Assembly: GCF_000378185.1 (NCBI RefSeq) | Contig: NZ_KB899388.1 | Span: 1 to 64,000, forward strand | Direction: 5' to 3' | Source: Salinimonas chungwhensis DSM 16280 | GTDB taxonomy: Bacteria > Pseudomonadota > Gammaproteobacteria > Enterobacterales > Alteromonadaceae | DNA length: 64,000 nt | Shown here: positions 47,333 through 57,363 of the stretch, piece after piece | How the letters are laid out: every line of letters starts with the position of its first letter | Position numbering within the stretch: the first letter of the stretch is position 1 | Program-made: the position numbers and the translations under genes | Notes under the pieces: model-generated | Told to the model about the DNA's origin: nothing | Seen by the model: only the letters and a program-made list of their open reading frames with translations | Databases searched by the model: none

Positions 47333-47863
47333 GTGTCTGAGCAAAGAGTCTATGTCTGGGGCTGGTTAGTACGTGTAGTTCATTGGTTACTCGTCATACT
47401 CTTTGCGTTAAATTACTTTGTGCTATCACCGGGCGGCGACAATCATCAGTGGATCGGTTATGCCGCGTTATCCTGTGTGGTTGTTCGTTGTTGGTATGGG
47501 TTTATCAGCAACGGCTACGCCCGGTTTTCAATTTCTGCTTTACGCAAAACTGAATTCAAAAAGCATTTTGCGCATTTGAAACAGCGACATATCCCTGCCA
47601 AAACAGGCCACAACCCGCTGGGCTGGATGATGGTCTATGCGGTATTCACAGCGTTCGTAGTGTTGGCCACCACCGGTTTTCTACTCAAAGAAACAGATTA
47701 CTTTTTCGGCAGCAGTGAGCTGGAGTGGATACATGCTGTTACCGCCGACGTTTTATTTGTGATGGTGTGCATTCATATAGCGGCTGTGCTTATCACCAGC
47801 ATTGTAGGAAAACGGAACCTTATCTACGCCATGGTCACCGGATACAGGGAGAAGAATCGTTAA
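47333..47863 (+). CDS. cytochrome b561 family protein
   Basis: A 176-residue protein with four predicted transmembrane helices and His residues placed for two hemes: VRVVHWLLV (helix 1), GDNHQWIGY (helix 2), and WIHAVTAD with CIHIAAVL (helices 3-4). It carries electrons in the inner membrane, often from quinol to a periplasmic acceptor. Start is GTG with AGAGGA upstream. It is coupled closely to the PepSY lipoprotein; the combination resembles nickel-dependent hydrogenase-type b cytochromes, but no hydrogenase is nearby. Confidence 0.87.
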   Translation: MSEQRVYVWGWLVRVVHWLLVILFALNYFVLSPGGDNHQWIGYAALSCVVVRCWYGFISNGYARFSISALRKTEFKKHFAHLKQRHIPAKTGHNPLGWMMVYAVFTAFVVLATTGFLLKETDYFFGSSELEWIHAVTADVLFVMVCIHIAAVLITSIVGKRNLIYAMVTGYREKNR

Positions 47864-47960
47864 GCATGTTGTGTTTGGTCATATCTGGATACATTTATGA
47901 TTAGTACTTCCCCGGGATGATGGCTATAGTAAAAAATTCTACGTCACTCAGGCAGATTCC

Positions 47961-48506
47961 ATGAGATATATAAACCAACTGCTGTGTTTTCTGATTGCGC
48001 TGACCATTGCCACTGTAGCGACAGCACACGGCGATCACGATAGCCATCAAGATATGCAGGTAGCGGATACGCTGGATACGCTGGAAAACTATCGCACTGA
48101 TAGCGATGATATGATGAGCTCAGGTCTCCCTTCCGAACAACAGTTCAGACTATTAAAAGACAAGGGCGTACGCACGGTTATCGATCTTATTCCCGGTGAC
48201 AGAAGTGATGAGCAAGCGCTGGTGTCAACGCTGGGAATGACTTATCACAATGTACCCGTAGACTGGCAAAACCCTACGATAAACGATTTTTCTGCGTATG
48301 TTGAATCTATGGATTCTGCACGTTCGCAGCCAGGTATTGTGTTAACCCACTGCCGCAAAAACTGGCGGGGTGCCGTATTTACTTACCTTTATCAGGTCAC
48401 GCAACAAGATGTTCCTGATGAAACTGCCAGAAAAGCGCTGGTACAAACCTGGCAGCCCAATGAAACTTGGCAAGCTTTTATCAACGATGTGAAAGCGGCC
48501 TACTGA
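47961..48506 (+). CDS. secreted tyrosine-phosphatase-like protein (DUF442/BLH type)
   Basis: A 181-residue exported protein: signal peptide (about 1-22, ending TVATA), then a His/Asp-rich stretch and a phosphatase-like fold. DKGVRTVIDLIPG and the loop THCRKNWRGAV, with Cys-x4-Arg, match the beta-lactamase-hydrolase-like phosphatase domain. Activity is not certain. It stands alone between the cytochrome gene and the convergent alpha-amylase gene. Confidence 0.7.
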   Translation: MRYINQLLCFLIALTIATVATAHGDHDSHQDMQVADTLDTLENYRTDSDDMMSSGLPSEQQFRLLKDKGVRTVIDLIPGDRSDEQALVSTLGMTYHNVPVDWQNPTINDFSAYVESMDSARSQPGIVLTHCRKNWRGAVFTYLYQVTQQDVPDETARKALVQTWQPNETWQAFINDVKAAY

Positions 48507-48569
48507 GCATCATGCTGCCCGCGCGAAACGATCCGCCGGGCAGTGCCTGAAAAAGAAAAACTAATACTA

Positions 48570-50003
48570 TTATTCCATCAGCCACATTCTCGCGCTGCGT
48601 CCCGGCAGGTAAAAATTGTGCCACTGGCTTGATATATATTGTACATCGGATGACAGAGTATCCTGATAGTTTCGATACCACCATAATCCTTCAGCAGAGG
48701 TGTCTACCCACACATCCTGCCCCGTATCACATTTATTAATACCGACAACCCCGACATGTTCGCGCTTAAACAGCAAAAAGCAGTCATTGTAATTAATCAC
48801 CTCCATGCTACGGCCCTGCGTCTCATTGTGAAATGAGATCATGCCTTCTATATCATCGCGCTTGTACAGATCCTGCCAGCGACCATCACCGCTCTCGTTA
48901 TGGTCAGAATATAACAGCGGAGACCCACCGTCGCGGCCCAATACGTAAGCATTGGCCAGCGCCTCATCAGCAGCATCTAATAACTGATACCGGAACCCGT
49001 CATTCAACGGTATATCATGGGTCACACTAAAGGTAACGGCCTGATCACCGGGTAGCGCCTGCCCATAGGCACCTGGATCCACAAGCGCTGTCATAGAACC
49101 ACCAAATCCAAAAGCATTTCTTATCTGTGCAAAGAGTGGAAAGTCATAGGCATCATGGCCGGTCTGGCTGATATAGGGGGCCAGGAATTTATCATATTCA
49201 GCACTTCCTGCGCCGCCAGTGGTAATGATTTCGCCAAACACATGTGTGCCTTGCTTAATATTCTCATCAAATACCTGATTAATATGATAATTGGTCATAT
49301 GTTTGGCGGCATCAACACGAAAGCCGGTAACACCAAAATCTTTCAGCGCTTGGAGATACTGTTTCTGTTTCTCGACGACCCAATTGTTAGGGTCAAGGTC
49401 TGGCAGACCCGGGTCCGGCGCCGCGCCGCATAAACGGTTATACTGCACATCCCCGACGTTGGAATAGTCACTGATACATTGTGGTCCCTGCGGATCGTAG
49501 GTGCCATGAAAATCATTACCGCTGAACAACCCATTTCGTACATCGCCAAATAAAGTGATGCGGTCATAATAAGATTGACGGGAAGCATACTCATCCAGCA
49601 CCGCCACGCCGGGGTAATTCAAGTCACTGCGTTGCGAGGCTTCGTTAGCCATATGGTTAAACACAATGTCGGCGTAGGTCTCTACCCCCTGTGCTTCCAG
49701 CGCAGCAACCATTGCTTTAAAGTCGTCAGTATCGCCCAGCGGATTGTCTATAACACGATAATCCTGTGGCTGATAACGAGCCCACCATTGACTGCCAGTG
49801 GACTTATAGGCGGGCGATACCAACACCTTTTTGTATCCTAATGCAGCGATTTCCTCTGCTTTTTCGGCAACGTCGTCATACTGCCAGTTGAACGCATGCA
49901 ATATGACATCTGCCTGAGCCTGAGAAACCAGCATAACCCCTGTCAGAGCAGCCCCGGTTAATGAGCGACGAAATATGCCCTGGGATAATGACCTGTTTTG
50001 CAT
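48570..50003 (-). CDS. secreted alpha-amylase (GH13)
   Basis: A 477-residue exported enzyme cleaving alpha-1,4-glucan. The signal peptide ends near residue 31 (VSQAQA). GH13 motifs: DIVFNHMA (region I), GFRVDAAKH with the nucleophile Asp (region II), HVFGEIITT with the acid/base Glu (region III), and FSVTHDIPLND (region IV, His-Asp). A C-terminal beta domain of about 90 residues follows. AGAGG precedes the ATG. It lies alone and is not in a maltose cluster; together with glgA it covers alpha-glucan use and storage. Confidence 0.95.
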   Translation of the reverse strand: MQNRSLSQGIFRRSLTGAALTGVMLVSQAQADVILHAFNWQYDDVAEKAEEIAALGYKKVLVSPAYKSTGSQWWARYQPQDYRVIDNPLGDTDDFKAMVAALEAQGVETYADIVFNHMANEASQRSDLNYPGVAVLDEYASRQSYYDRITLFGDVRNGLFSGNDFHGTYDPQGPQCISDYSNVGDVQYNRLCGAAPDPGLPDLDPNNWVVEKQKQYLQALKDFGVTGFRVDAAKHMTNYHINQVFDENIKQGTHVFGEIITTGGAGSAEYDKFLAPYISQTGHDAYDFPLFAQIRNAFGFGGSMTALVDPGAYGQALPGDQAVTFSVTHDIPLNDGFRYQLLDAADEALANAYVLGRDGGSPLLYSDHNESGDGRWQDLYKRDDIEGMISFHNETQGRSMEVINYNDCFLLFKREHVGVVGINKCDTGQDVWVDTSAEGLWWYRNYQDTLSSDVQYISSQWHNFYLPGRSARMWLME

Positions 50004-50100
50004 AATGACCTCTTTTCACGAATGAAACATTATATTTACATTTGACTGTCATCTTATAAACATTATGCATACGTATTCATACATGCATCTAGCCGGTTAC

Positions 50101-50126
50101 AAAAAAGCCTCGCTGCAGCGAGGCTT
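50101..50126 (-). terminator. terminator after the PRISE-type reductase
   Basis: AAGCCTCGCTG and CAGCGAGGCTT form a perfect 11-bp hairpin followed by six T on the minus strand, 84 bp after the reductase stop. Confidence 0.85.
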
Positions 50127-50209
50127 AAAAAGTCCACTCTTTGATTTGACTCTGGTTACACGTGTCATTCTCGTCTATATGACCGTTGACAGCGCGCTAC
50201 GTTACGCTT

Positions 50210-51271
50210 CTATCCGGGAATTATCTTCTCCACCCGCAAGCGGTCGAACAAGTCAAAAAAGGCTGCACGGGTTTCGCGAAAGTCACTAAAGCCAAAATCC
50301 CGTGATTTGGTGACATCATTGACACATTCCTGCTCACGGCCGAGATCAGCATCGGTGTGCCACCAGGATGCAAGCTTTTCAACATCCGGCTCAACAAGAT
50401 TATGCTTTTTGGCAATATCTCGCCATATAGATTGAGCATCGGTCATCTGCTCGTCGAGCGGTTGCGGCGTCTCTGGGCAGTCCGGCACGTCAAGACCAAA
50501 ATACTCACCAATTTCTTGCCACATGCGGCGCCAGCGAAATGAATCGCCATTCACGGTATTAAAAGCCTGATTGGCTGCGCCGGGCGTTGTCGCCGCCCAC
50601 TCCATCTGCCGGGCTAACAGCAATGCATCGGTCATATCGGTAAGCGCATTCCACTGGGTTTGTGAACCCGGAAATATAAATGGCTTGCCGGTAGCCTTAC
50701 AAATGGAGGCATAGACAGCAATCGTCGTCCCCATGTTCATAGCGTTGCCCCGCGCATAACCGATAACGGTGTGGGGCCGATGTACGTTCCAGGAAAAATG
50801 ATGACGCCTGGCCGCTTCGAACAGGACATCTTCCAGGGCATAGTAAAAATTGTCGCCAGGCACACGAGGCTCGGATTCGCGAAATGGCGTCTCGATTTTT
50901 CCACTTCCGTAGGCATCGAAGGATCCTAGATACTGTTTGGTGCCTGTCACCAGTGATGCGTGAACTAGCTCATCGGCATTAAGCGCATTGAACAGGTTGT
51001 TCATCATTGCGCTGTTAGCCTCAACGTTTGCTTTCTCGCTGTCACGCTTTATCCATGTGCAGTAAAAAACGTGAGTGACCGACACGTCGGCAAGTGCCTT
51101 GTGCGTTTGCTCTTTGTCTAATAAATCAGCGACCACAGGGATTACACCGGGTTCTTCAGTACCGCTGCGCGACAAGCCGTATACACTCCACCCGCTTGCA
51201 ACCAGATATTTGGCAAGATTTCCGCCGGTTAAGCCGGTAGCGCCAACTACCAGTGCTGTACCTTTTCGCAT
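50210..51271 (-). CDS. SDR family oxidoreductase of the PRISE type
   Basis: A 353-residue NAD(P)H-dependent reductase of the progesterone-5-beta-reductase/iridoid-synthase-like group. The cofactor loop is VVGATGLTGGNLAKYL, and the catalytic Tyr lies in NFYYALEDVLFE, the hallmark of this branch (instead of YxxxK). Members reduce activated C=C bonds of enones. GGGAG precedes the ATG. It is divergent from a LysR-type gene 129 bp away, which probably regulates it. Confidence 0.85.
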   Translation of the reverse strand: MRKGTALVVGATGLTGGNLAKYLVASGWSVYGLSRSGTEEPGVIPVVADLLDKEQTHKALADVSVTHVFYCTWIKRDSEKANVEANSAMMNNLFNALNADELVHASLVTGTKQYLGSFDAYGSGKIETPFRESEPRVPGDNFYYALEDVLFEAARRHHFSWNVHRPHTVIGYARGNAMNMGTTIAVYASICKATGKPFIFPGSQTQWNALTDMTDALLLARQMEWAATTPGAANQAFNTVNGDSFRWRRMWQEIGEYFGLDVPDCPETPQPLDEQMTDAQSIWRDIAKKHNLVEPDVEKLASWWHTDADLGREQECVNDVTKSRDFGFSDFRETRAAFFDLFDRLRVEKIIPG

Positions 51272-51400
51272 ATTATGTCTCCCTCAAAGTTGAAAGTGGC
51301 CCAGACCGAGAGACTGGAACCGATAAGCAAAGTGTAAAGATGCTCGAGAGTTGCTACAATCGTAATTATCACAAATGTTTATTGCACAGAGCGCAACTTA

Positions 51401-52357
51401 ATGGATTTCAGTTCGTTAGACCTAAACGCTTTGCGAGTGTTCGAGCGGGTCGCTGCTACTGGCAGTTTCACCGCAGCCGCGCGTCACTTTCACCGGGCGG
51501 TATCTTCTGTTTCACGCCAGATTGCAGGCCTGGAAGAATCAATTGGTCAGCCATTACTGTATCGCCACACCCGCGCAGTCGCCCTGACCGAGGCGGGATG
51601 GCGATACTATGAAGAAGTACGCGAAATCCTGGAGCGACTTGACCTGGCCACCGAAGCACTCGCTTATCCAGACCGGGAACCTAGTGGAGTTTTGCGCATC
51701 AATGCCCCGGCAGCATTTGGTCAGCGTCAAATCGTCCCGTTGCTACACGAATTCCAGAATCGTTACCCGGGAATCAGTGCAGAATTGCTGCTAAGCGACC
51801 AGATCATCGACCCAATGCGTGAAGGTCACGACATTACCTTTCGCGTCGGTGATCTGGCCGATTCATCGCTTATCGGGCGGCGCCTTGCGCCGATGAATTA
51901 TGTGGTTGCCGCAGCACCGCACTATCTGTCTGACCATAGTGAGCCTGTTACGCCAGATGATTTAGATAATCATAATTGCTTACTCTATCAGGGTGAAATG
52001 GGCCGGCAGCGCTGGTACTTTCAAGCGCCAGCGGATAATGAATCGACGCCATTCGAGGTTACCGGCAATCTGTATAGCAACGACCCAGAGAGCCTGGTCA
52101 GAGCCGCGTTACTTGGCCAGGGATTAGTACTGTTCCCAACCTGGCTAATTGCCGGAGAATTGGCGGCCGGCACGTTGGTGCCAGTGCTGGAAGACTGGCG
52201 GGCCGAGGTCGTAGATGGCCACCGCGATCTTTACGTGCTTACGCCGCAGCGCCGGCTTGGCGTACGCAAAGTGAGTACATTTATACAATACCTGTTTGAC
52301 GCACTGTCACCGCACCCTCCCTGGGATTGCTGGCGAAAGAGAAAAAGAACCGGCTAA
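51401..52357 (+). CDS. LysR-family transcriptional regulator
   Basis: A 318-residue regulator with an N-terminal winged helix-turn-helix (LNALRVFERVAATGSFTAAA, then VSSVSRQIAGLEESIGQPLL) and a C-terminal substrate-binding-like effector domain. LysR proteins commonly control the divergent gene, here the PRISE-type reductase, which fits one shared 129-bp control region. Inducer unknown. Confidence 0.92.
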   Translation: MDFSSLDLNALRVFERVAATGSFTAAARHFHRAVSSVSRQIAGLEESIGQPLLYRHTRAVALTEAGWRYYEEVREILERLDLATEALAYPDREPSGVLRINAPAAFGQRQIVPLLHEFQNRYPGISAELLLSDQIIDPMREGHDITFRVGDLADSSLIGRRLAPMNYVVAAAPHYLSDHSEPVTPDDLDNHNCLLYQGEMGRQRWYFQAPADNESTPFEVTGNLYSNDPESLVRAALLGQGLVLFPTWLIAGELAAGTLVPVLEDWRAEVVDGHRDLYVLTPQRRLGVRKVSTFIQYLFDALSPHPPWDCWRKRKRTG

Positions 52358-52759
52358 CATCACTGACAATCAATGCAAATTGTGCATAAATAACTATGCG
52401 GCGATGGCTGCTTTAACCATAGGTAGTCTCTGTACTTAACATACTATGCTCCGGGCTGATATACGACTTAACGCAGAGGTGGCGTTTTAGATTAGTCATC
52501 AATTTACCATTACCGTCATACGAACCGCTTTTTAGCAATGTATGTACCGAAGGGCTAAAAAATGACAATAACGAACACTGAATAATCAGCTTTCTGCTTT
52601 TTTACACCTCGTGCGTAAAGCGACTTCGAAAATTATAGGCTGATATGTTACGAAGTAGTCGGATAACCTGTTCGGCAAATTAAAAATAAGACGGCTGTGA
52701 ATACAAATAAAAAAAGCCGCATCGAATGCGGCTTTACAAACTATACTCTTTAGTAACCG
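52358..52759. other. intergenic region between LysR gene and ssb
   Basis: These 402 bp contain no frame I can support. The only clear element is the ssb terminator at 52709-52735. The middle is AT-rich, with no visible tRNA or riboswitch. Confidence 0.6.
52709..52735 (-). terminator. ssb terminator
   Basis: AAAGCCGCAT and ATGCGGCTTT form a 10-bp stem with loop TCG, and seven T follow on the minus strand. Confidence 0.9.
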
Positions 52760-53320
52760 TCAGAACGGTATATCGTCGTCAAAATCGAAGTCAGGCTCGG
52801 CCATAGGTGGTTTACTATTCTGCCCACCCTGATTGTTTTGACCAGAGGGGTTGCCTCCCTGATTAGGCGCATTGCTGTAACCCTGATTCTGATTTTGCTG
52901 TTGACCAGGCTGCTGTTGGTAACCGCCCTGGTTACCCTGATTGCTCTGCTGGCGCTGATAACCGCCTTGGTTGCCGCCTTCACTGCGACCTCCAAGCATT
53001 TGCATCTGATCAACAATAATTTCTGTGGTGTAGCGATCCTGTCCCTGCTGGTCCTGCCATTTACGGGTTTGTAATTTACCCTCAACGTAAATCTGCGACC
53101 CTTTCTTCAGGTATTCACCGGCTACTTCTGCAAGCCTGCGATACATCGTCAACCGATGCCACTCAGTGCGTTCCTGCAACTGACCCTGCTGATCTTTCCA
53201 GCTCTCACTGGTTGCCAGACTCAGATTAGCTACGGCATTGCCATTAGGCATGTATCTAACTTCAGGATCATTGCCAAGGTTTCCTACCAGGATTACCTTG
53301 TTCACGCCTCTACTTGCCAT
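52760..53320 (-). CDS. ssb: single-stranded DNA-binding protein
   Basis: SSB covers single-stranded DNA and recruits repair and replication factors. The OB-fold (residues about 1-112) shows [19 protein letters not shown] and [21 protein letters not shown] (key part TEWHRLT); a Gln/Gly/Asn-rich linker follows (about 113-170), and the acidic docking tip is DFDDDIPF at the very end. Length (186) is normal. In E. coli ssb lies beside uvrA; here the two are 5.5 kb apart with unrelated genes between them. Confidence 0.98.
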   Translation of the reverse strand: MASRGVNKVILVGNLGNDPEVRYMPNGNAVANLSLATSESWKDQQGQLQERTEWHRLTMYRRLAEVAGEYLKKGSQIYVEGKLQTRKWQDQQGQDRYTTEIIVDQMQMLGGRSEGGNQGGYQRQQSNQGNQGGYQQQPGQQQNQNQGYSNAPNQGGNPSGQNNQGGQNSKPPMAEPDFDFDDDIPF

Positions 53321-53646
53321 CGATATCTCCTGTTTATCTGTTTACTGTCAAGCCTTTAAGCCTGTGCAGATAGGGTAATAAGATTTGATCCGCGGTTCAC
53401 GCTGAATCAGAGTGCTTCATTATAACGAAAAACAAAGGCACTGCGTAAAAATTCTCACTCAAACGGGGTTAGACCTTTGATTTAGCAATAATAAAGTTTG
53501 GTGAAGCCGTTGTAAGCTGTATTTTTGAACAGAATTTTCTTTAGTGCCATTTACATTTACCATTAACCGGATAAACATGAACCTGTTTGAGTTTTTCTGC
53601 TCGGCGGGTACACTCCATTACAAGATGAGTAAAAAGATGAGTTCCC
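53321..53646. promoter_or_regulatory. divergent region between ssb and the RDD gene
   Basis: In these 326 bp, a perfect -10 TATAAT lies on the minus strand (53419-53424), about 100 bp before ssb, with a poor -35 18-19 bases upstream. I found no convincing LexA box (CTGT-N8-ACAG). Confidence 0.4.
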
Positions 53647-54249
53647 GTGCAAGCACCTGATTACGAAACGTATACATTGGCAGAACTTCACCAGGCTTAC
53701 GAAACACTGGATAAAGACGAGCAGCCTGAACGGGCGGCGTTGTTAGCCCAGTATATTCGACGTCGGGAAGAAGAAGAAATAGACAATATCAATGGCATTG
53801 AGCACCTTAAACTTGCGCGGCGAAGAGAACGCTTTGCAGCATTTCTTATTGACCTGCTAATTAGCCTTGTGGCTTCCATTCCTTTATGGATTTACTTTGG
53901 GGTCGAGCGTCTACAGCAAGCAGATTTGGCGCTTATCATCACAGCGGCAATTTATAGCTTTGTAATGTTTATTGTCATCCACGGTTACTTTATTGCCACT
54001 GCGGGCCAAACCGTGGGTAAGCATTTTCTGGGCATCCGCGTAGAGGACTTGAGCGGCGTTCAGGCAACATTTTCACGCTACGTTTTTCTGCGCTATTTAC
54101 CTATGGCGGTGGCATATTCAATCCCGCTTATAGGACCGCTAATTTCGCTAATCGACCCCTTATTTATTTTTGGTAAATCCCGCCGCTGTCTGCATGATTA
54201 CGTGGCTAAAACACAGGTTGGTTACGCGCCACAGGATTATGATGACTGA
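53647..54249 (+). CDS. RDD family membrane protein
   Basis: A 200-residue protein with an acidic, helical N-terminus (about 1-60) and a three-to-four-helix RDD domain: RERFAAFLIDLLISLVASIP contains the Arg/Asp pair, FIATAGQTVGKHFLGIRVED is the second signature. Function unclear; RDD proteins are suspected Na+/H+ or small-solute transporters. Start is GTG. Convergent with nothing; followed by the M28 gene. Confidence 0.85.
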   Translation: MQAPDYETYTLAELHQAYETLDKDEQPERAALLAQYIRRREEEEIDNINGIEHLKLARRRERFAAFLIDLLISLVASIPLWIYFGVERLQQADLALIITAAIYSFVMFIVIHGYFIATAGQTVGKHFLGIRVEDLSGVQATFSRYVFLRYLPMAVAYSIPLIGPLISLIDPLFIFGKSRRCLHDYVAKTQVGYAPQDYDD

Positions 54250-54353
54250 ACACGGGAATTGATCGCTTAATCTGCCGGCCTTGTCGCGTGCTGCTGGTCT
54301 TCAGCCTCTGTGTGCCTGAAGATACTGGTTCTCTTTCATAAACAGGATAATTA

Positions 54354-55757
54354 ATGCTAAAGCCGTTTTTATTCCAAAGCGCACTGGCCGGATTACTGGT
54401 GCTGACCACCGCCACCGCCTGGGCCAATGACCTCACCCCACAAACCAGGGAACAGCTCAAAGCCATTAAGGCGCACGCGCTTAATGATGATTTGTCCTAT
54501 CAGATTATTGAGTCACTCACCACAGAGGTTGGCCCGCGAATGGTAGGTACCCCCGGTGAAAAAGCCTCAGTGAAATGGGCCATGCAGAAAATGAAATCGC
54601 TGGGTTTCGATAAGGTCTGGAAAGAAGAAAGTGAAGCTACGTTGTGGCAGCGCGGAGAGCTTAAAGCCAGTATCACACAACCCTATAAACAAAAAATAAA
54701 AGCCCTGGCACTGGGCAACAGCGTTGGTACCAATGGAAAAGCGGTCACTGCCGAAGTGATTGAATTTGAAAACCTTGATGCGCTAAAGGCCGCCAGCGCA
54801 GGTGATATTAAAGGCAAAATAGCCTTTGTCAGTTATAAGATGGCGCGCCATCGTGACGGTCATGGTTATGGCCAGGCGGTTGGCGCTCGGGTGGTGGGGG
54901 CCTCTGAGGCAGCCCGCAAAGGCGCTGTGGCATTTGTCATGCGCTCAGTAGGCACGGACACAAATCGTTTTGCTCATACTGGCGTGCAGATTTACCAGGA
55001 CGGTGTTGATAAGATCCCGGCCATCGCTATCTCCAACCCGGATGCAGACTTACTGGCGTCAATGCTGACGCGGAATAAGCCCGTCACCTTTTCATTAACC
55101 CTGTCAGATACCGGTACGCAAAACCAGACAACCACCATTGCCAATGTCATCGGCGAAGTCACCGGCTCGAAATATCCAGACCAGGTAGTGACCCTTGGTG
55201 CACATCTGGATAGCTGGGATGTAGGAACTGGTGCGGTAGATGATGGTATCGGTGTCGGAATTACCCTGGCCGCAGGCCATTATCTAAGCGAGCTCGAAAC
55301 ACGCCCTGAGCGCACCTTGCGGGTAATCCTTTTTGCCGCCGAAGAGATTGGGTTGCATGGTGCCAAAGACTATGTGGCTAAACACCAGGATGAAATGGAC
55401 AAGCATGTCATCGGCGCAGAGTGGGACTTCGGCAACGGTAAAATCTACGAGCTGGAGCCCGGCGTAGGTCAACAATCACTGGCCGATATAAAAGCGTTCG
55501 CCAAAATGCTGGTCCCTATGGGCGTCACTTTAGCCAACAGCAACGATGCAACGGGCCAGTCCGATATGAGTGAGCTGGGTAAAGCGGGACAACCAGCAGT
55601 AAACTTTAATCCCGATGGCAGTGATTACTTTGACTTTCATCATACCGAGAACGATACACTGGATAAGGTCGATCGTGAGGCATTAAAAGTAAACACTGCG
55701 ATTTACAGCATGTTCGCGTTATTTGCCACTGACAGTACCACAGACTTCCGTCAGTAA
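54354..55757 (+). CDS. M28 family zinc metallopeptidase
   Basis: A 467-residue exported aminopeptidase-like protein. Signal peptide (1-25, ending TAWAN). A PA domain is inserted at about residues 130-260. Zinc ligands of the M28 core are visible: His284 in LGAHLDSWD, Asp296/297 in AVDDGIG, Glu330/331 in FAAEEIGLHG, and the late His in FDFHHTENDTLD. Members remove N-terminal residues or process dipeptides in the periplasm. AGGA precedes the ATG. Confidence 0.93.
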   Translation: MLKPFLFQSALAGLLVLTTATAWANDLTPQTREQLKAIKAHALNDDLSYQIIESLTTEVGPRMVGTPGEKASVKWAMQKMKSLGFDKVWKEESEATLWQRGELKASITQPYKQKIKALALGNSVGTNGKAVTAEVIEFENLDALKAASAGDIKGKIAFVSYKMARHRDGHGYGQAVGARVVGASEAARKGAVAFVMRSVGTDTNRFAHTGVQIYQDGVDKIPAIAISNPDADLLASMLTRNKPVTFSLTLSDTGTQNQTTTIANVIGEVTGSKYPDQVVTLGAHLDSWDVGTGAVDDGIGVGITLAAGHYLSELETRPERTLRVILFAAEEIGLHGAKDYVAKHQDEMDKHVIGAEWDFGNGKIYELEPGVGQQSLADIKAFAKMLVPMGVTLANSNDATGQSDMSELGKAGQPAVNFNPDGSDYFDFHHTENDTLDKVDREALKVNTAIYSMFALFATDSTTDFRQ

Positions 55758-55759
55758 GA

Positions 55760-56629
55760 CTAATAGCCGGGAAACTTGTCGAAGGATTCGATGAATTCCC
55801 GGTATTTGGGCGCCACCCGTCGATGCTCCATGGTTTCACCGTGTCCCGCCCCCGGCACAATAATAATTTCTTTATTTAAACTGGTGGAAGTATCATACAG
55901 CTCGCGACCGAATTTGACTGGTGTGAGCTGGTCGTCGCGGCCTGTGAGGATCAATAAAGGGCCGTGGTAATTGCGAATATAGTCAGCATTATCTACCAAC
56001 GCCAAATCCGCAGAGACTTCCAGGTAGGTGAAGTATTTTGTCCACGACGGCACCATGTTCTGTGCCACATCCGTTATTCGGTTAATAGGACCATCCAGCA
56101 CCAGACCGTCGACATCTCGGACTGACGCAACATAGCTGGCAACAATGCTGCCCATTGAAATACCATGAACAACCGTAGGCAGCTTATCCGGAAAAACGCT
56201 TCTGCCGTAGTCATAAACCTGCAACGCATCTGCTTTTAGGTTGGCCATACGCATACTGGCTGCTTTCTGACTGGCACCTACCCCCTGGTAATCTACCCAT
56301 AAAATATTGGCCGGAATTTGTCCGAAGCGATGCATCAACCCCGACGAGTTAGAAATACTCATGCCGTTACCGGCAAAAAATACGATATTTACCACCGGAT
56401 TGGGATATGACACCGCCACGCCTTTAAGCGTCAGCCCCTGGGCATTTGTAAGCTCTACCGTGGTTATAGAGACTTCTGCTTCATCTTCATTTACCCGCTG
56501 ATGCAATTGCGTGGTATCCAGCGGCAACACCGAAGGATCCTGGTGGACAAAGGAACCTGAGCTGACATCAATAGCGCACCCACTCAACACGACTGAAAAG
56601 CAAAGCGCCCAGAATCGAAAAGACAACAT
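55760..56629 (-). CDS. alpha/beta hydrolase lipoprotein
   Basis: A 289-residue lipoprotein: signal with lipobox VLSGC, then an alpha/beta hydrolase. The nucleophile is Ser in VHGISMGSIVA, the acidic residue in ILTGRDDQLTPV and the His in VPGAGHGETM. I chose the ATG at 56627-56629 (MLSFRFWALCFS), dropping ten residues of a longer frame. Its start is 41 bp from the HAD gene stop, same direction; its 3' end lies two bases from the convergent M28 gene. Confidence 0.87.
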   Translation of the reverse strand: MLSFRFWALCFSVVLSGCAIDVSSGSFVHQDPSVLPLDTTQLHQRVNEDEAEVSITTVELTNAQGLTLKGVAVSYPNPVVNIVFFAGNGMSISNSSGLMHRFGQIPANILWVDYQGVGASQKAASMRMANLKADALQVYDYGRSVFPDKLPTVVHGISMGSIVASYVASVRDVDGLVLDGPINRITDVAQNMVPSWTKYFTYLEVSADLALVDNADYIRNYHGPLLILTGRDDQLTPVKFGRELYDTSTSLNKEIIIVPGAGHGETMEHRRVAPKYREFIESFDKFPGY

Positions 56630-56670
56630 GTTTTTACCCTGACTAAAGCTAGTAATCACTACTGCATTTT

Positions 56671-57282
56671 TTAATTATTACGCGGGGCCGCCTTGACGGG
56701 CTGCTGAATTATCCCGGCGTCGACTAAAAAGCAATCCATACCTGCACGGTGTGCAGCTTCAAGCCCTATCTGGGTGTCTTCAAAAACAACACAATCCTGA
56801 GCAGAGACACCCATTTGTCTGGCAGCAGTGAGAAAAGTTTCCGGATGGGGTTTGCCACGTTTGACATCACTGGCCGTCACCAGCGCATCAATTCTGTTTA
56901 TCAGCTCATGATGAACAAGCAAAGTTTCGGCATCCTCTCTTTGCGCACCAGTGCCCACACTAATGGGCATGCTGCCATGATAATGATTAAACACCGCCAG
57001 TGTTTCACTGATGAGTGTGGGCCGGTGGTCCAGCTTTTTCCAGACCGACTCTTTATAACTGCTGACGTCGCTGACTGAATGCTGTTGATTATATGTATCG
57101 TTCAGTATTTCCACCGTCTGGGCGGTGGGAACCCCGCCCAAAGAATGCATAAACGCCTTATCAAAGGTGTAGCCAAAAGCATGACAGGTTTTTTCCCACG
57201 CCAGTAAATGAGCGCCCATTGAGTCCATCAGCGTGCCGTCCATATCAAAAATGATACCCCGGTAAGCACTAAGATCCACCAT
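56671..57282 (-). CDS. HAD-superfamily phosphatase (YqaB/beta-phosphoglucomutase-like)
   Basis: A 203-residue HAD enzyme. Motif I is IIFDMDGTLMDS (catalytic Asp pair), motif II Ser/Thr in PISVGTGAQ, Lys in SDVKRGKPHPE, and motif IV in CVVFEDTQIGLEAAHRAGM. This set matches YqaB-type fructose-1-phosphate/6-phosphogluconate phosphatases or beta-phosphoglucomutases. Substrate is not settled. AGGA precedes the ATG. Confidence 0.9.
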   Translation of the reverse strand: MVDLSAYRGIIFDMDGTLMDSMGAHLLAWEKTCHAFGYTFDKAFMHSLGGVPTAQTVEILNDTYNQQHSVSDVSSYKESVWKKLDHRPTLISETLAVFNHYHGSMPISVGTGAQREDAETLLVHHELINRIDALVTASDVKRGKPHPETFLTAARQMGVSAQDCVVFEDTQIGLEAAHRAGMDCFLVDAGIIQQPVKAAPRNN

Positions 57283-57363
57283 AAAAATCCTGTCGATGTT
57301 GAAGGTTGTTAGGATATCTCCGTGGCCTACGTTGCTGTCTGGTCTGAATCCAGAATGTCAGCG

